From: Mantis religiosa
Lineage: Eukaryota; Arthropoda; Insecta; Mantodea; Mantidae
DNA length: 64,000 bases
NCBI GenBank assembly: GCA_030765055.1
Contig: CM060947.1
Span: forward strand, 56,552,891-56,616,890
Reading direction: 5' to 3'
Position 1 is the first letter of the stretch; each line of letters begins with the position of its first letter. Positions 22,109 through 33,454 of the stretch are shown piece after piece. The notes below the pieces were generated by a model that was not told the origin of the DNA, did no database searches, and saw only the letters and a program-made list of their open reading frames with translations. Both the position numbers and the translations under genes were made by a program.

Positions 22109-23199
22109 CACTCGGGCTCATTCATCTGTTATGAATGGTGTTGGCATATAATCGGAAATATCCACTCGTAAAAATTTACTAGACATTTGGTTTCATCCAT
22201 GTGCCGCAGAATGAGGACAGTAATAGCAGCAGAGGGTTTACACACCCGATACTAAGTTAGTTTCCATTTTTGTCTGATTTTACAAATAGGAATAAAATAT
22301 TTATGTATTTAATTTAGTTTAAAAGCTGAGTAGTGTGTTTCAGTTTTTATCTGCAAGCACAAATGCCATAAAATCAACTAAATCTTAGCAATTGGAAGTT
22401 ATATTATAATGTGAGTAATACACATTTCGTATTTCTACAATAAAAAAATCAAAATGATGTTTGGGATTCGAATCTTTATAGGTCTAGCTCCAACATACTT
22501 GTCTATAACCGCTCGGCTATCATTGCACGTTTAGTAACTGAGACTCAATTATGAGAGGATTCAGTAGAACGAAGCTAAAGAGACGCGTTTACCACTGTAA
22601 ACCGGCCGTGGAAACAATGTGGGCTTAGAAAAATATACGCTTCCACATTCTGCCTTTCTTTACCAAAGGTGGTATGTTTAACATGCTTGCAAGATAAACG
22701 GAATTCATATCTCAAATTTTATAGGATGGCCTTTTTATGAAGATGCAGAATTTTATATACCAAGTTTGGTATTTAACCCCCTTTCCGTTTTTCAGTTACG
22801 ACGTTAACAGAAAGACAAACAGATGGACACAAACATACCGACATTTTCTTAACAATGTTTTCTTTTAGGGATTCAGGAAGTCCAAAGAAATATACTTCCA
22901 ATGAAATCTCGATGCCGAATTTTTGGGTGGAATAAAATCCTTCTATTTCCTCTAGTTTTGTAGTGAAGGTAGGACAGAATGGTTTTCAAGTACTTTAAAA
23001 ACAATGTGCCTTTGTTGTTTAAGCTTTTATCTAAATTTTGAACAGCGTATCAAGGTACATTAATGTGGTCTTGCATAAATATCACTAACACAGCGACTTG
23101 ATGTTTGACGACTTATTGCCTCTGCACAGAATTTACGAGAAACGATTTCTTCTAAATATTTTAAAGTACCTAACAGAAAAGGGATAGAATATATATTAT
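22109..23199. other. AT-rich spacer with dispersed repeat
   Basis: No gene. An inverted tRNA-like string lies at 22465-22535 (GGGATTCGAATC complement of a B box, CCGCTCGGCTATCATTGC). At 22738-22960 is a long member of the TACCAAGTTTGGTATTTAAC dispersed repeat. Confidence 0.45.
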
Positions 23200-24171
23200 T
23201 GTGACGCAGTGATGATGTTCAAGAATTCTGAGAGGTAGGCCGGTCGGAATATTAAATAGATAGTGAAAAAGATGATCAGAATCTTCTGGATGTTTTTTCA
23301 CCTCAAACGTTCTGGAACTGTCGCACTACATAACGAACGGGTAGACAAATCTCAATGGCTGAGTGAGTGCACTTCTGTTACAACATAAGACTACCGTTTT
23401 GGGAGCGAGTTTATGAAAATGGTGATAAACAGCGGTGACTGCTTTTATTGAAACAGAATTCGAGACGTCTTGTATTCGAGTTACCAGCGAGTGAACCTTG
23501 GGGAAGAAGAGGCTGTATCGGGGAATTTCATTAGTACGCGAAGGTGAAATGATAGGGGAACTGAACTAGTTTACATTAGCGAAGCTACAGTGCGAGTTAG
23601 CGAAAATTGAACAAGAAAATTAAGGGACAGTGAATTGACAGTGAACCTGGATAAAGACTCAGTATAAATAAGCCTCACCCAATTATTGGAAGGCACGACC
23701 AACTGGAGCTGGGTAGGGGACAGGAGGCATTTAGGCGCCGCCCACCCATTTATCTTGTAGCGCTAACATAGGGGATGGTTAGGAAAGTGTCATTAGCCAC
23801 TGTACCGTCTCTTTCCCCTCCCCCTGACCTCTGGAACAATCGAGATGATATTCCAAGCCGCGAACCTTCCAGAAACAGCGATCTTCCTATCTAAGGGCTG
23901 CAGTAGACCACTCAGTTCAGTTCTTGGCGAGCAGCCGTGAAGAGCGCAGAGCTAGCGAACGGACTGGAAGACTGTGTACGTGTATCAGAGGAGTTATACG
24001 TAATTGTGAGTGTGGAGTGGACCTGTGACAGACGAACTGGTGGATTTTAATTGTGTGCGCTACGTAATTCTATGTCATCGGCAAGTGTTCCAACTGTAAT
24101 TCGGTGAAAATAAAGAACATTTTGAGTTTGTGCAATTGGACCTTTTAATTCTACGAACCCACAAAGTCACA
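23200..24171 (+). mobile_element. LTR without internal region (LTR family 2)
   Basis: Reads as one long terminal repeat from TGTGACGCAG to AAAGTCACA (972 bases), with imperfect inverted ends. There is a TATA-like TATAAATA at 23663-23670 and a polyadenylation signal AATAAA at 24109-24114. Its last 300 bases match, inverted, the LTRs ending at 61056 and 51676. No gag or pol lies next to it, so it is probably a solo LTR, although no clean target duplication is visible. Confidence 0.7.
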
Positions 24172-24963
24172 ATACATTTATATTCATATTTTGTGGAGTA
24201 GCAATGAAAGTAAATGATAACCGATAAAGGCAGACCTGTGATTGTCTATAATCAACAAAACTTTTCAAAAGCACTCTGTAAGAGCCTACCTTTCAGAAAT
24301 AGCATTATTACTTCTAGAAGCGTTTTAAAGCAGCACCGACATACAAAAAGAACTAAGTAAAATGAAAAGAAAATTAATTATTTGACTTGTATTACCTTGT
24401 AACACAAAGTTTTTGAAATTTGTTCCGCGCTCACATTAATTACAGTGAACCACAACTGCAACACCACATAAACTCTGTGATGTATGCTTTCTTTGTTCCC
24501 ACAGCTACCTCCGCGAAGGTTCGAACCTGGTTTTTTTCTCACACCAGAATGTTGCCACTACAGCACAATGATATAACCGTCTTGGCACTCAACAGTGTTG
24601 GTTACCAACGCTTTTTCCAATGTCCTGTCAACGTGTGTTATATTCACACTCTTTTTGCGCTATTGCACGCTATCCTTGTTCCACGTACATCATGTTAATT
24701 TGTAGATAAAAAATAAAAGATAAAATTTGTAGAAATTATTTACTATGCTGTTCTTTGTAGGTATTATGGGAAGAGGAATACAGTATACTCAACTTTTAAG
24801 TGCTGGTGGCTGTGCGGTGGTTTTATTTTTCGTTCTTTTGCATGACTAAAGAGAGGGGGGAGTAATGATTTCAATTAAAAGGAATATATCGGAAATGATA
24901 AACTCCGCAACAAAAGCATAAATTGTGTAGTTTGAAGCAAATTCGCTTATGGGTGTACACTGT
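24172..24963. other. AT-rich spacer with tRNA-like trace
   Basis: No gene. At 24510-24590 an inverted tRNA-like segment (GGTTCGAACCTGG) probably marks an old SINE head. A 92-codon open frame over it is incidental. Confidence 0.45.
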
Positions 24964-24982
24964 GTTCCACGTTGGAACGCCA

Positions 24983-25676
24983 ATTTTATGCAAATATAAT
25001 ATAATGGCGAACACAGAAGTCGGCGAGCAATGAGGTTTCTCTCAGGGTATGCGTGGATGTGTGTGAGAAGGAAATTTACAACACTGGAATGCCCGTTTCC
25101 AAATTATTTATTCACTGCTTCTTATTTCAAACCTCGAAATGGAAGCTGCCGACCGAGGGTTACCAATCACGGTTCATAGTGACTGAATGCTAATTATATT
25201 TCTCGATAAATTTTGATGACCTGACGAATATTCAAGACCGAACAAGTTGACCGCTCTCCTAGACTTCACGTCTGACTCTACCTGATATCGGCTACACGCC
25301 GGATAAATGTTTATGATGTCTTTCTAGCCGCGCACCCGCCTTCATCGGCGACAAGCCGAAGAGTGCTGACCACCTTTGCGCGCGTGTGTATCTTTATATA
25401 TAACTTTCACTCTCCAAACTCCTTTTCCAAACCAAACAAAGTCCTTTTGTGGCTGTTTTGGTCGCTATTGTAAACGATTCGAAGAATACCCTATTCATGT
25501 ACGTCAAGTGAGAATTCCTTTAGAAACCTTCTAAGGACACTGTTCCTTTCATTCATGGCATTGTTACTCTACTTTCCCCACTCACTGACCTTGCCCTGGG
25601 TTGTCACAAAGAACCCACATTCCTTTTACGTCTATCATTATTCTTTGCTTCTGGAAAACCCTAATTTCGGTATCAA
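24983..25676 (-). repeat. LTR of the gag-only element (distal copy)
   Basis: Starts on minus as TTGATACCGAAATTAGGG. The first 404 bases (25273-25676) appear identical to 28301-28704 and contain the TATA-like TATATATAAAG (minus). The remaining U5-side 290 bases resemble the other LTR only loosely and differ in length. A PBS-like 19-mer follows at 24964-24982, which is unexpected for a 3' LTR. Confidence 0.7.
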
Positions 25677-26063
25677 ATGCCCCCATAGATATTATTTTAT
25701 TATCCCATAATGAAATAATATATATGTCTTGCCCGAATATAACGCAAAATATTAAACCTTTGTCAGCAACTTCCAATTTGTTTTACAATTTCTTTTCACA
25801 ACATTAATTTTTCCATGACATTTCCTGAAAATTATTCACATGGTTATATAACAACATTTCATTTAAAATTTACCAACATTCTGTTCTGCAATTTTCAACT
25901 TTTAAATATTACTCGGAAAAGATTTCAATTTACCTCATCTCTCTTTTTCTCCATCTGATCTACTTAAAATTAATTCATAATGTTGTTACACTTGAAACAA
26001 TTCCTAAATATACACTCCCATGTTTAAATCAATGGTACATTAATAATATTATATTTGTATACA

Positions 26064-26231
26064 ACATTTCTGAGTTCTTCTTCTTGATTCTATATAAACA
26101 TTCTTTTCAAAAGCCTTTCATTGTTCTGATATTTTTTTATTAACTGTTTATTCTTTTTCATACATTTCCGAATACTTCTTTATGATTCTATATAAATATT
26201 ATTTTCAAGAGTCTTTAAGTGTTCTGATATT
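26064..26231. repeat. Tandem duplication, period 99
   Basis: Two diverged copies of a roughly 69-base AT-rich unit: 26064-26132 and 26163-26231. Each runs from CATTTC to TGTTCTGATATT. They lie in the 3' tail of the gag-only LTR element. Confidence 0.7.
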
Positions 26232-26434
26232 CATTACTATATTTTTTCACTTGTTTAGTTTTAAGTTTCACTGCACTGTCACAACACTGTTTAAACTTAA
26301 CCTATACCATTTACACTACACTATTTATACTTAGCCTATACATTTTACAAGTTTGTTTCTTCTCCTTTTACTATTTGTTATGGCAATTTTAAACACTTTA
26401 GCCTAAGTTCCTACCATTTACAAGAAAATTCATC

Positions 26435-27670
26435 CTACCACAACGTACTTCGAAAATACAAAAGAATTTTGCGGACTTTTCCATGTATAAAGGACTTATT
26501 TATTATACATCCCCATGATTTTTCCACATTTAGCTTAGATATCGGACATCGATCTCTTTTCCTATCATTTCTACACATATTCTGATGGAACTGTGCCCCT
26601 TGCCCGAAATATTTTAATATTTCTGTTTCGTTTATTCCTGGATTTTGCATGTTTTTCAATGTTTCATTTGTCACCGTGATCTCTATTGCTACCTCACTAA
26701 TTTCACTTGTGGTTTTCTCCAAATTCCTCGTCAGTTTTCTAATTTCCCATTCTGATACTACCAATTTACTCCTAGTTTCTTCTAACTCTTTTCTAGCAAT
26801 TTCTCCTTCTTTATCTAATTTCTGTACGATTTCCTCCCTCAGTTTTCTGCTTTTACTATCTGACCTTTCATTAACTAGATTCAAAATTTCAGTTTCATTT
26901 GTCACCGTGATCTCCATTGCTAACTCGTTCATTTCATTTGTGATTTTCTCCAAATTCCTCGTCTGTATTCTATTTTCCCTCTCTGATACTTCTAGTCTAC
27001 TCCTAGTTTCTCCTAACTCTTCTCTAGCCATTCCTATTTCTTCGTCTAATTTCTGTACTATTTCCTCCCCAAGTTTTCTGTTTTCACTATCGGACCTTTC
27101 ATTAGTTAGATTCATAACTTCATTTTCAGCATTCTCCGTCTCCTCACTAACATCTCTCCCTAAACTGTCTGTTACCTGATCAGTTTCTTCTCTTACATTC
27201 TCTATTTCTTGACTATCTTTCCTGACATTCTCAAACGCTTGTTCATTCTCTGTCTTCTTTCCTAGTTCTACTTCTCCTACCTCTAACTTCTCAACACTAT
27301 CATCTATCTTTTCTCCTATCTGCTGAAACGTTTGATTGCTACTGTCTATTTCCCCACTCAAACTTTGATGATTATTACCTATCTTTTCACTTAAAATTTG
27401 ATTCCCATCATCTATCACTTTACTTAAACCTTGATGCATATCATCTAACTCGTTATTTAAACTTTCGCGGTCCTTCCTCAACTCTTGCATAAAACTTTCA
27501 TGGTCTTTTCTTAAATTTTCATTGTCTTTTCGTAAACTTTCGAACATTTTCATGACTTCCCGTATTATACTTATTCTCATTTCTACATTATTTGTTGCAG
27601 TTCTACCACACTCTGCTACTTCAACTACTCCCTGCCTACTGTTATTACCATAAACCTCTCGAACTTCCAT
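26435..27670 (-). CDS. Gag-like coiled-coil protein of LTR element, 411 aa
   Basis: The only long intact non-repetitive ORF in the window. It is highly charged and heptad-rich (LRKDNENLRKDHESFMQELR, then many E, K, N and L), so most of residues 35-340 should form a coiled coil. Two adjacent units of about 70 residues are duplicated: NERSDSENRKLGEEIVQKLD to EITVTNET, and NERSDSKSRKLREEIVQKLD to EITVTNET. The C-terminus is basic with two or three cysteines, but there is no clean CCHC knuckle. Coiled-coil N-terminal halves are common in gag of arthropod Gypsy-type elements, so this is most simply a gag derivative. The start ATG at 27670 is the first in frame after the leader. The role is inferred from position between LTRs. 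Confidence 0.6.
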   Translation of the reverse strand: MEVREVYGNNSRQGVVEVAECGRTATNNVEMRISIIREVMKMFESLRKDNENLRKDHESFMQELRKDRESLNNELDDMHQGLSKVIDDGNQILSEKIGNNHQSLSGEIDSSNQTFQQIGEKIDDSVEKLEVGEVELGKKTENEQAFENVRKDSQEIENVREETDQVTDSLGRDVSEETENAENEVMNLTNERSDSENRKLGEEIVQKLDEEIGMAREELGETRSRLEVSERENRIQTRNLEKITNEMNELAMEITVTNETEILNLVNERSDSKSRKLREEIVQKLDKEGEIARKELEETRSKLVVSEWEIRKLTRNLEKTTSEISEVAIEITVTNETLKNMQNPGINETEILKYFGQGAQFHQNMCRNDRKRDRCPISKLNVEKSWGCIINKSFIHGKVRKILLYFRSTLW

Positions 27671-27825
27671 GTTTTCTACAAATTTTACTTAAAATCTTGT
27701 TTTTCACTTCTCAAATAAATTCACCATAGTCAGGTATATAATTTTACACTCTGTACCTTTGATTGTTTTTACTGGCTCCTGATGATGTCACTGATGACGA
27801 TGCCGGCCTCGTTTCTTCTTTACAG

Positions 27826-28045
27826 TCGAACTGTTGACGAATTTCTTGATGGGTCGACCGTCCTCCTGTCGAACCACCTTCTACTGTTGAACCTCGTTGT
27901 CGGGTTGAAACTCCTACTAGGTTGAATCTGCTTCTCTTGTTGAACCTCGTCGTCGGGTTGAAACTACTTCTAGGGTTGAACCTCCTTCTCAGGTTGAACC
28001 TCCTCCTGTTGTCGAACGTCCTTCTCCTATCGTGCCGAACCTCCT
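27826..28045 (-). repeat. Degenerate short tandem repeat in element leader
   Basis: About a dozen imperfect copies of a 15-18-base unit (plus strand GTTGAACCTCCTTCTC-like) between the PBS-like site and the gag-like ORF. On the transcribed minus strand it is purine-rich. It may be part of the packaging leader; that is a guess. Confidence 0.6.
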
Positions 28046-28075
28046 TCTCTTATCGAGCTCCACGTTGGCGCGCCA

Positions 28076-28704
28076 GTTTGAATCAGTTTTTATATGTCGA
28101 ACAACGAGCTCTACGTTGCGGCGCCACGTTGAAACAAACTTGTGGGTGGCGAACAAGGGTTACCACAATTGATCACTGTTCATGAAGAGACTGGTGGCAG
28201 AATGTTTATTGTTCGATAAACTTTATTTATTGCTCAAGTATATATGAACCGACAATTATGAAACACCGAACAAGTTGACCACCCTAATAGGCTGCACGTT
28301 TGACTCTACCTGATATCGGCTACACGCCGGATAAATGTTTATGATGTCTTTCTAGCCGCGCACCCGCCTTCATCGGCGACAAGCCGAAGAGTGCTGACCA
28401 CCTTTGCGCGCGTGTGTATCTTTATATATAACTTTCACTCTCCAAACTCCTTTTCCAAACCAAACAAAGTCCTTTTGTGGCTGTTTTGGTCGCTATTGTA
28501 AACGATTCGAAGAATACCCTATTCATGTACGTCAAGTGAGAATTCCTTTAGAAACCTTCTAAGGACACTGTTCCTTTCATTCATGGCATTGTTACTCTAC
28601 TTTCCCCACTCACTGACCTTGCCCTGGGTTGTCACAAAGAACCCACATTCCTTTTACGTCTATCATTATTCTTTGCTTCTGGAAAACCCTAATTTCGGTA
28701 TCAA
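28076..28704 (-). repeat. LTR of the gag-only element (proximal copy)
   Basis: 5' LTR on minus. It holds the 404-base block shared with 25273-25676, a TATA-like TATATATAAAG and a downstream polyadenylation signal AATAAA (minus, near 28226). It is followed by TGGCGCGCCAACGTGGAG at 28058-28075, a plausible primer binding site. A second similar motif, TGGCGCCGCAACGTAG, lies inside at 28111-28126, so the PBS region seems duplicated. Confidence 0.75.
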
Positions 28705-29374
28705 CTTAGTGACATACACAGCTTTTTGAGGACTTTAGGGGCTATTCCAGATAGGTTGGTATTAAGTTCATTTCCATCAAAATATGCTACAAACATATAG
28801 CATTTTAAACATAATCCTTTCAGATGTTTTTGAGAAAATTAAGTTTTCCGAAAAAAATACCACACAAAGGGTAATTAGGGTGGAATTTTTCTTGAAAATC
28901 TTTGTATAATATCAATGAAAGACGTTGACTTAAATATCAAATTTGGTATTTGAATTAAGCGGTTCACAGACACGACAAACAGAAACACACATACAAGACA
29001 TTGTTACACATATTACACTCCCAAGGACTTAAAAACCCATTCCAGCCGAGAGACAAGCAAGTTTGGACTGTAGCATAACAAGATGGGAGATCTGTCCAAT
29101 ATTTTATATTGTTGTGAAGAAGGAAATGACATGAACTTTTAAAATAATAAAGGAAATTATTTCTGAAGGGCTCATTTCCAACGTAAATTCAAAAGAGGGT
29201 TACAAAATACAAATTAAAGGGTTCTTCCCTTTCGTTTCTTCTTCTTCTTTAACTTCCTTAGTTGTACCACTATCGTGGTTTTAGGGGCTTCTTGTTCCTT
29301 TATTCCTTTGAAGGTCAGGCCTGAGGAACCGAAACTTTGAATCCGATAGAGAACAAGGATACGTGATCAGCCTA
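28705..29374. other. Spacer with dispersed repeat
   Basis: No gene. At 28780-29010 lies a member of the dispersed repeat with ATCAAATTTGGTATTTGAAT and a following ACAAACAGAAACACACATAC segment. Confidence 0.5.
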
Positions 29375-29598
29375 ATGCCGGGTGTGAGGGTGAAGCAAGT
29401 GGATGATACATATGAGAGCGAGATGAATGATAGGAAAGATGGAGCACTTGGTTGAATGTTGACGGGGGAAAGCGGAGGACCCGGAGGAAACCAGTTCCGA
29501 CGCCATGATGCCCACCTGACTTTGCGGTCGTCTGGGATCGAACCTGGCCGTCTTAGAAAGACCCCAGCGGTCTAACCTCTCAGCTATGGCGCTGCCCC
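29375..29598 (-). mobile_element. SINE family A variant
   Basis: Minus-strand SINE related to family A. The head complement is GGGGGCAGCGCCATAGCTGA and then GAGGTTAGACCGCTGGGG. The B box GGTTCGATCCCAG is followed by the shared ACGACCGCAAAGTCAGGTGG and a CTCCGG-CTTTCCCCC-like body. It has diverged enough to be a subfamily. Confidence 0.75.
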
Positions 29599-30697
29599 CT
29601 TTCGTTTTTTAAATGGATAAAAAGAGAACTGGAGAGTTTAAACGTGGCCATACAGCTGCTAAAATAATGCTTGGCCATTTCTCATAAACTAAGATCACTT
29701 ACTGCTCCCAAACTTAACCGAAGTCGCAAGCAGGATCCAACAAGTGTTAAGGTTTTGTACTGATCTGTGACTGCAAACACTAATGACATCAATCGTTCCT
29801 TCAAGAAAAAGACAAGCGACTTTACACTTTCTCGAAGTGCAAATACTGTGTTTGCACGAATTAACGTAATATAGTAGGAATCATTTTCACTGTATGAAAG
29901 CCTATCAAAAAACAACAGAATCAAATCATTGTTTTGCTTCGGAGATTAGGGGTCTGAGCAGGTTCGGATCGCATATACTACTTCCCTTTTTTTAATATTG
30001 TTTTCGTTGCTTGTATTACTAACAACTAAGGAGCGAATTTTTAAATAAAACAGGGACTTTAGTATTAAAGTGCATTTATTCCTGTGTTAAGGCATAAAAG
30101 AAATTTATACTTGACACGTTTCGGCCTGTACATATTAAAAATTAAAATATACAAAAAATAAAAATAAATTTGAATACCTGATATCCAGTCCAATGTCCTT
30201 GGTACTCGAGAATCTTGTTAATTGTTCCCAACATGGAGAGTACGTCAGCAGGTGGAATGCCACGCGTCTTCGACCCTATCACAGTTCAGAGATGCCTTGG
30301 GAGGCGGGTGACGGGAATTTCGAAGAATCTCCTTCATTCCTGCCCACACATTCTAAATTGGGTTTAGATCAGGCGACCTTGGAGGATGAGGTAAGAATAA
30401 GATATCCCGTTACCCATTAAACCAACACTGAGCTGTCCTGGATTTATAGAAGCTATGATTGTGCTGCAGGAAAAAAGATTGTTCCAACGGGATACCTTTC
30501 ACTGGCAGATGGGGCAAAATGAACTGCAAAGTGACGTGATAAGTCTAACTATCCAACCTTCCAGGTACTCGAGGACCTTCAAACAATATCCAGGCCTAAC
30601 ATGAGACACGTACACTATCACTGCGCAAACGATTACTCACCTTGTTGATCAAATCGGCGACCACAAGATCGGTACACCTGCACTGGCCCATTATATA
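29599..30697. other. Spacer without recognised gene
   Basis: No gene recognised. The minus strand near 30110-30135 reads GGCCGAAACGTGTCAAGTAT, a string like those at retroelement ends, but with no matching second core. Confidence 0.45.
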
Positions 30698-31378
30698 GTG
30701 CGATCCAAATGAACCTGAACCATTTAAATAGACCATAACTTTTGAAGCAATAATGCGACACACGTGCAACTTTGGGAGAATATAATACACAACTGGGAGA
30801 TTACATTACATTATTTACATCTCAGAGAAAATGTTGAAACTGTCCTCCACCAGCATCTATACATGTTTGCACTTGTCCTACCATATTCTCTGAAGTTTCA
30901 CGGAGATGATATCGAATTGAGAGAAGGTTATTTACAGCAAGATGGAGCAACGTGCCATACATCTAATGACACCATGGCACTTGTGACAGTTTCTTTGATA
31001 ATCGAATAATCTCAAAAGGTCTGTAGCCCCCCAGATCCCCTGACCTAATCTCACCGGATGCTTTCTTGTGGGGGTATCTAAACAATAGAGTGTACAAGAA
31101 CAGGTCACGGACAATTGATGTTCTCAAGGAATCCATTCGAACCGAAATAAGTAACATTGGCGACGATACTCTCCATAAAACTTCAGAGAATATGGTGAGG
31201 CGAGTGTAAACATGTATAGATACTGGTGGAGGAGACTTACAATATTTTCTCTGAGATGTAAATAGTGTAATGTAATCTCCCAATTGTGTATTATATTCTC
31301 CCAAAGTTGCACGTGTGTCGCATTATTGCTTCAAAAGTTATGGTCTATTTAAATGGTTCAGGTTTATATGGATCACAC
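30698..31378. mobile_element. Tail-to-tail palindromic Tc1/mariner derivative (TA TSD)
   Basis: 681 bases flanked by TA (30696-30697 and 31379-31380). The ends are GTGCGATCCAAATGAACCTG and the complement of GTGTGATCCATATAAACCTG. The inverted arms run about 200 bases (30698-30920 and 31180-31378) and include AACTTTGGGAGAATATAATA on both sides. The right arm is the natural 3' end of a transposase gene; the left arm is an inverted copy of that same 3' end. Confidence 0.8.
30925..31250 (+). pseudogene. Tc1/mariner-superfamily transposase C-terminal fragment
   Basis: Contains the second catalytic motif in LQQDGATCHTSNDTMAL. After a frameshift comes a PPRSPDL-type third motif region: WGYLK-like text (WGYLNNRVYKNRSR) and then IRTEISNIGDDTLHKTSENM before the natural stop. 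This motif pattern (QQDGATCHT, then W-Y-L-K) is typical of a widespread insect transposase group. The first catalytic aspartate and all of the N-terminus are absent, replaced by the inverted 3' arm. Confidence 0.65.
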
Positions 31379-33244
31379 TACACAACGTCGATACTACAAC
31401 TTCATCCATACCAGTCGATGTTTGTAGTGTCAACGTCTTAATACAAATATTGAAGGCATTTTTAAGAAATCAACATTTTCGAAAGAAATTTCATTTAACG
31501 GTTGAGTCAGTTGTGTGGAATGATTCTTTAAAGTCTCCATGTCGTATCCATGGAAGATGCTGAACTTAGATATAAGTTGGTATTTAACCTACTTTTCGTT
31601 TACAAGTTACACTGTTCACAAACGCACGCGCTCGGGACTTTTTTCTCGTAAATATTTTTGTTTTATAAAATGTCAAAAGTATCTAACCTTGATATCCATT
31701 GAGTGAGTGCGGCGTTTAAGTGCACATCGACAATTAGGTCAGTTGGGAATGAAGTCAAAACCAAACCTTAAAATATTGTGGCTAAAAGTGAACAGGAGAA
31801 AAATTAAAATATAACATAAAAAACGAAAACAGATAAACAAGAAAGGTTAGAATGTTATAACTTTAAAAATAAAGCCCCTAAGTCGAAAATACAAGTTTAA
31901 CTTGTATAGTAAATCCAATTTTGGTGACAAACTGCAGTGCCTTACGTACAGCTGTTGGGCCGTCTTAGAAGTTTTAGTAGAATGCAATACATTCTATCTA
32001 CTATGTACTTGGTAGAGTAACTAAAAGACTGATAAAAGTTAACTTATTAACTGTACACGTTTTTACAGTCTATTGCTTGTACTGTTATCCGTTTGATTTT
32101 TCATATTCATCCTCCAATCTTTATCTCCCACAGGAGCTGATAACGAGATTCAGATAAACATTGAGTAGAATCATGGCCATGATTTATTGAAAAAAGAGAC
32201 GAAAAAAACATTTCTTTAAACACGATTGGTCACTCTCTCCTATTTGGGGCACACTGAGATCCTGATTAATTCCAAACGTGGGTAAATGTCTGTGTTTAAC
32301 TCAATAATGAATGAAAAGATTCATTAAAGCATTTTTTCCAGTTGTTTTAGACCGGAATCTACCCAATGGCGTGTAGGTAGCAGGAAAAAAGACGAGTGGG
32401 CAGAAGAGAAAATAAATTAATGGGGCCCCAGCACGGATGTGATCCCACCTGAAAAGAAAAATGAAGGAACCGGATGGAACCAGACTATATTTCCCATCAT
32501 CACATCGTATGCGACCTATCGATTATCGATATTTCCGTGACTGTTTTACGTCTAAAACATTCACACACATTTCTATTCCTGCATCTTCTCCTAACATGCA
32601 ACTAAGAACGGAGAGAGCTTCAAAGTAGATTTTGCTTTGAAGCACTGAAATGCCCAAGGCAAAATCTAAGAATATGTACACACGGTATTGGCTAATGAAA
32701 TTAATATGTAAATAAGGCGCATTACCTTAATACCTACCCTCTGTCCTTGTGCAGGATACCTTCGTGAAGACTTTAATTTCTTGTTTGTTGAACTTGTCAC
32801 CTGCTACAGAATCTTCTTATTTGATATATGTGGGTTGGTATGCAGAAAGTCAAGATCAGCTAGTTATCTAATACATTTAATACAGACTAATAAATGAGAT
32901 ATTTAAAACGAGTTGCCGACTGTTTGAGGATGTACACTTAAATTGTTTCTGAAACTTTGCACTAGAAGCTGTAACTGCTGAAATATTATTAACATTACGG
33001 TCCTAAAATAATTGTTTCCGAAATAGAAACGAGAAGCCTAAGTTACCCTCAGTCACTGAAACGTTAATCAGAGAATGCTCTTGTACGGACCACCAAGTCT
33101 GTAAATCCCAGCGCTTTATCTAAAGTGCCAGAATTCGAAAACAGTAATACATTTCCATAAGGCAAGAAAATAATGAACACGACCTATAGAAATAGGCACT
33201 GTTTTATCAGTACGTAAATATGAAGCTATTAACAGTGAAGCAAA
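31379..33244. other. Spacer with dispersed-repeat fragments
   Basis: No gene recognised. At 31550-31720 lies a member of the AAGTTGGTATTTAACC repeat, with TATCTAACCTTGATATCCATTG. The rest is AT-rich with no long open frame. Confidence 0.45.
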
Positions 33245-33332
33245 CAAATATATACAAATATAATAATTTGTAACACAAAAATTTCACTTATAAGAAATGA
33301 TGAATGTTTTCTTATAAATTGATTAGGATCGC

Positions 33333-33365
33333 GATTTCGTGAACACTTTACTCACATCTTCAGCC
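33333..33365 (-). ncRNA. Hammerhead-like core, candidate
   Basis: On minus the order is CTGAAGA (33357-33363), a GTGA/TCAC stem (33352-33355 with 33339-33342) closing a loop of 9 bases, and then GAAA (33335-33338). This is the CUGANGA, stem II, GAAA core order of hammerhead ribozymes, which occur in Penelope-like terminal repeats. One extra U sits between the core and stem II. Stems I and III and the cleavage triplet were not established. Confidence 0.35.
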
Positions 33366-33454
33366 AGCGCCTTCAACAATCTCGCTGTCAACGCTACAGT
33401 CGCTAAATGTCACTATGTTTTTGAGTACTACCAAAATCTGCAAATGAAACAAAT

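Larger units (their letters stand above)
24964..28704 (-). mobile_element. LTR retrotransposon, gag-like ORF only, no pol
   Basis: Two direct repeats on the minus strand bracket about 2.4 kb. Read on minus, the order is: LTR (28704 to 28076), a primer-binding-site-like TGGCGCGCCAACGTGGAG, a repetitive leader, one ORF of 411 codons (27670-26435), an AT-rich tail and the second LTR (25676 to 24983). The second LTR is itself followed by another TGGCGTTCCAACGTGGAAC. No protease, reverse transcriptase, RNase H or integrase is present, so it must depend on proteins from elsewhere or be a deletion product. Confidence 0.75.

Noticed and set aside
26649..27179. 176-codon plus-strand frame with hydrophobic stretches
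   Set aside because: It is the antisense shadow of the coiled-coil gag-like ORF, whose low stop frequency it inherits.
30108..30135. Hammerhead ribozyme on minus (CCGAAACGTGTC)
   Set aside because: No CUGANGA box with a matching stem was found within the needed distance.
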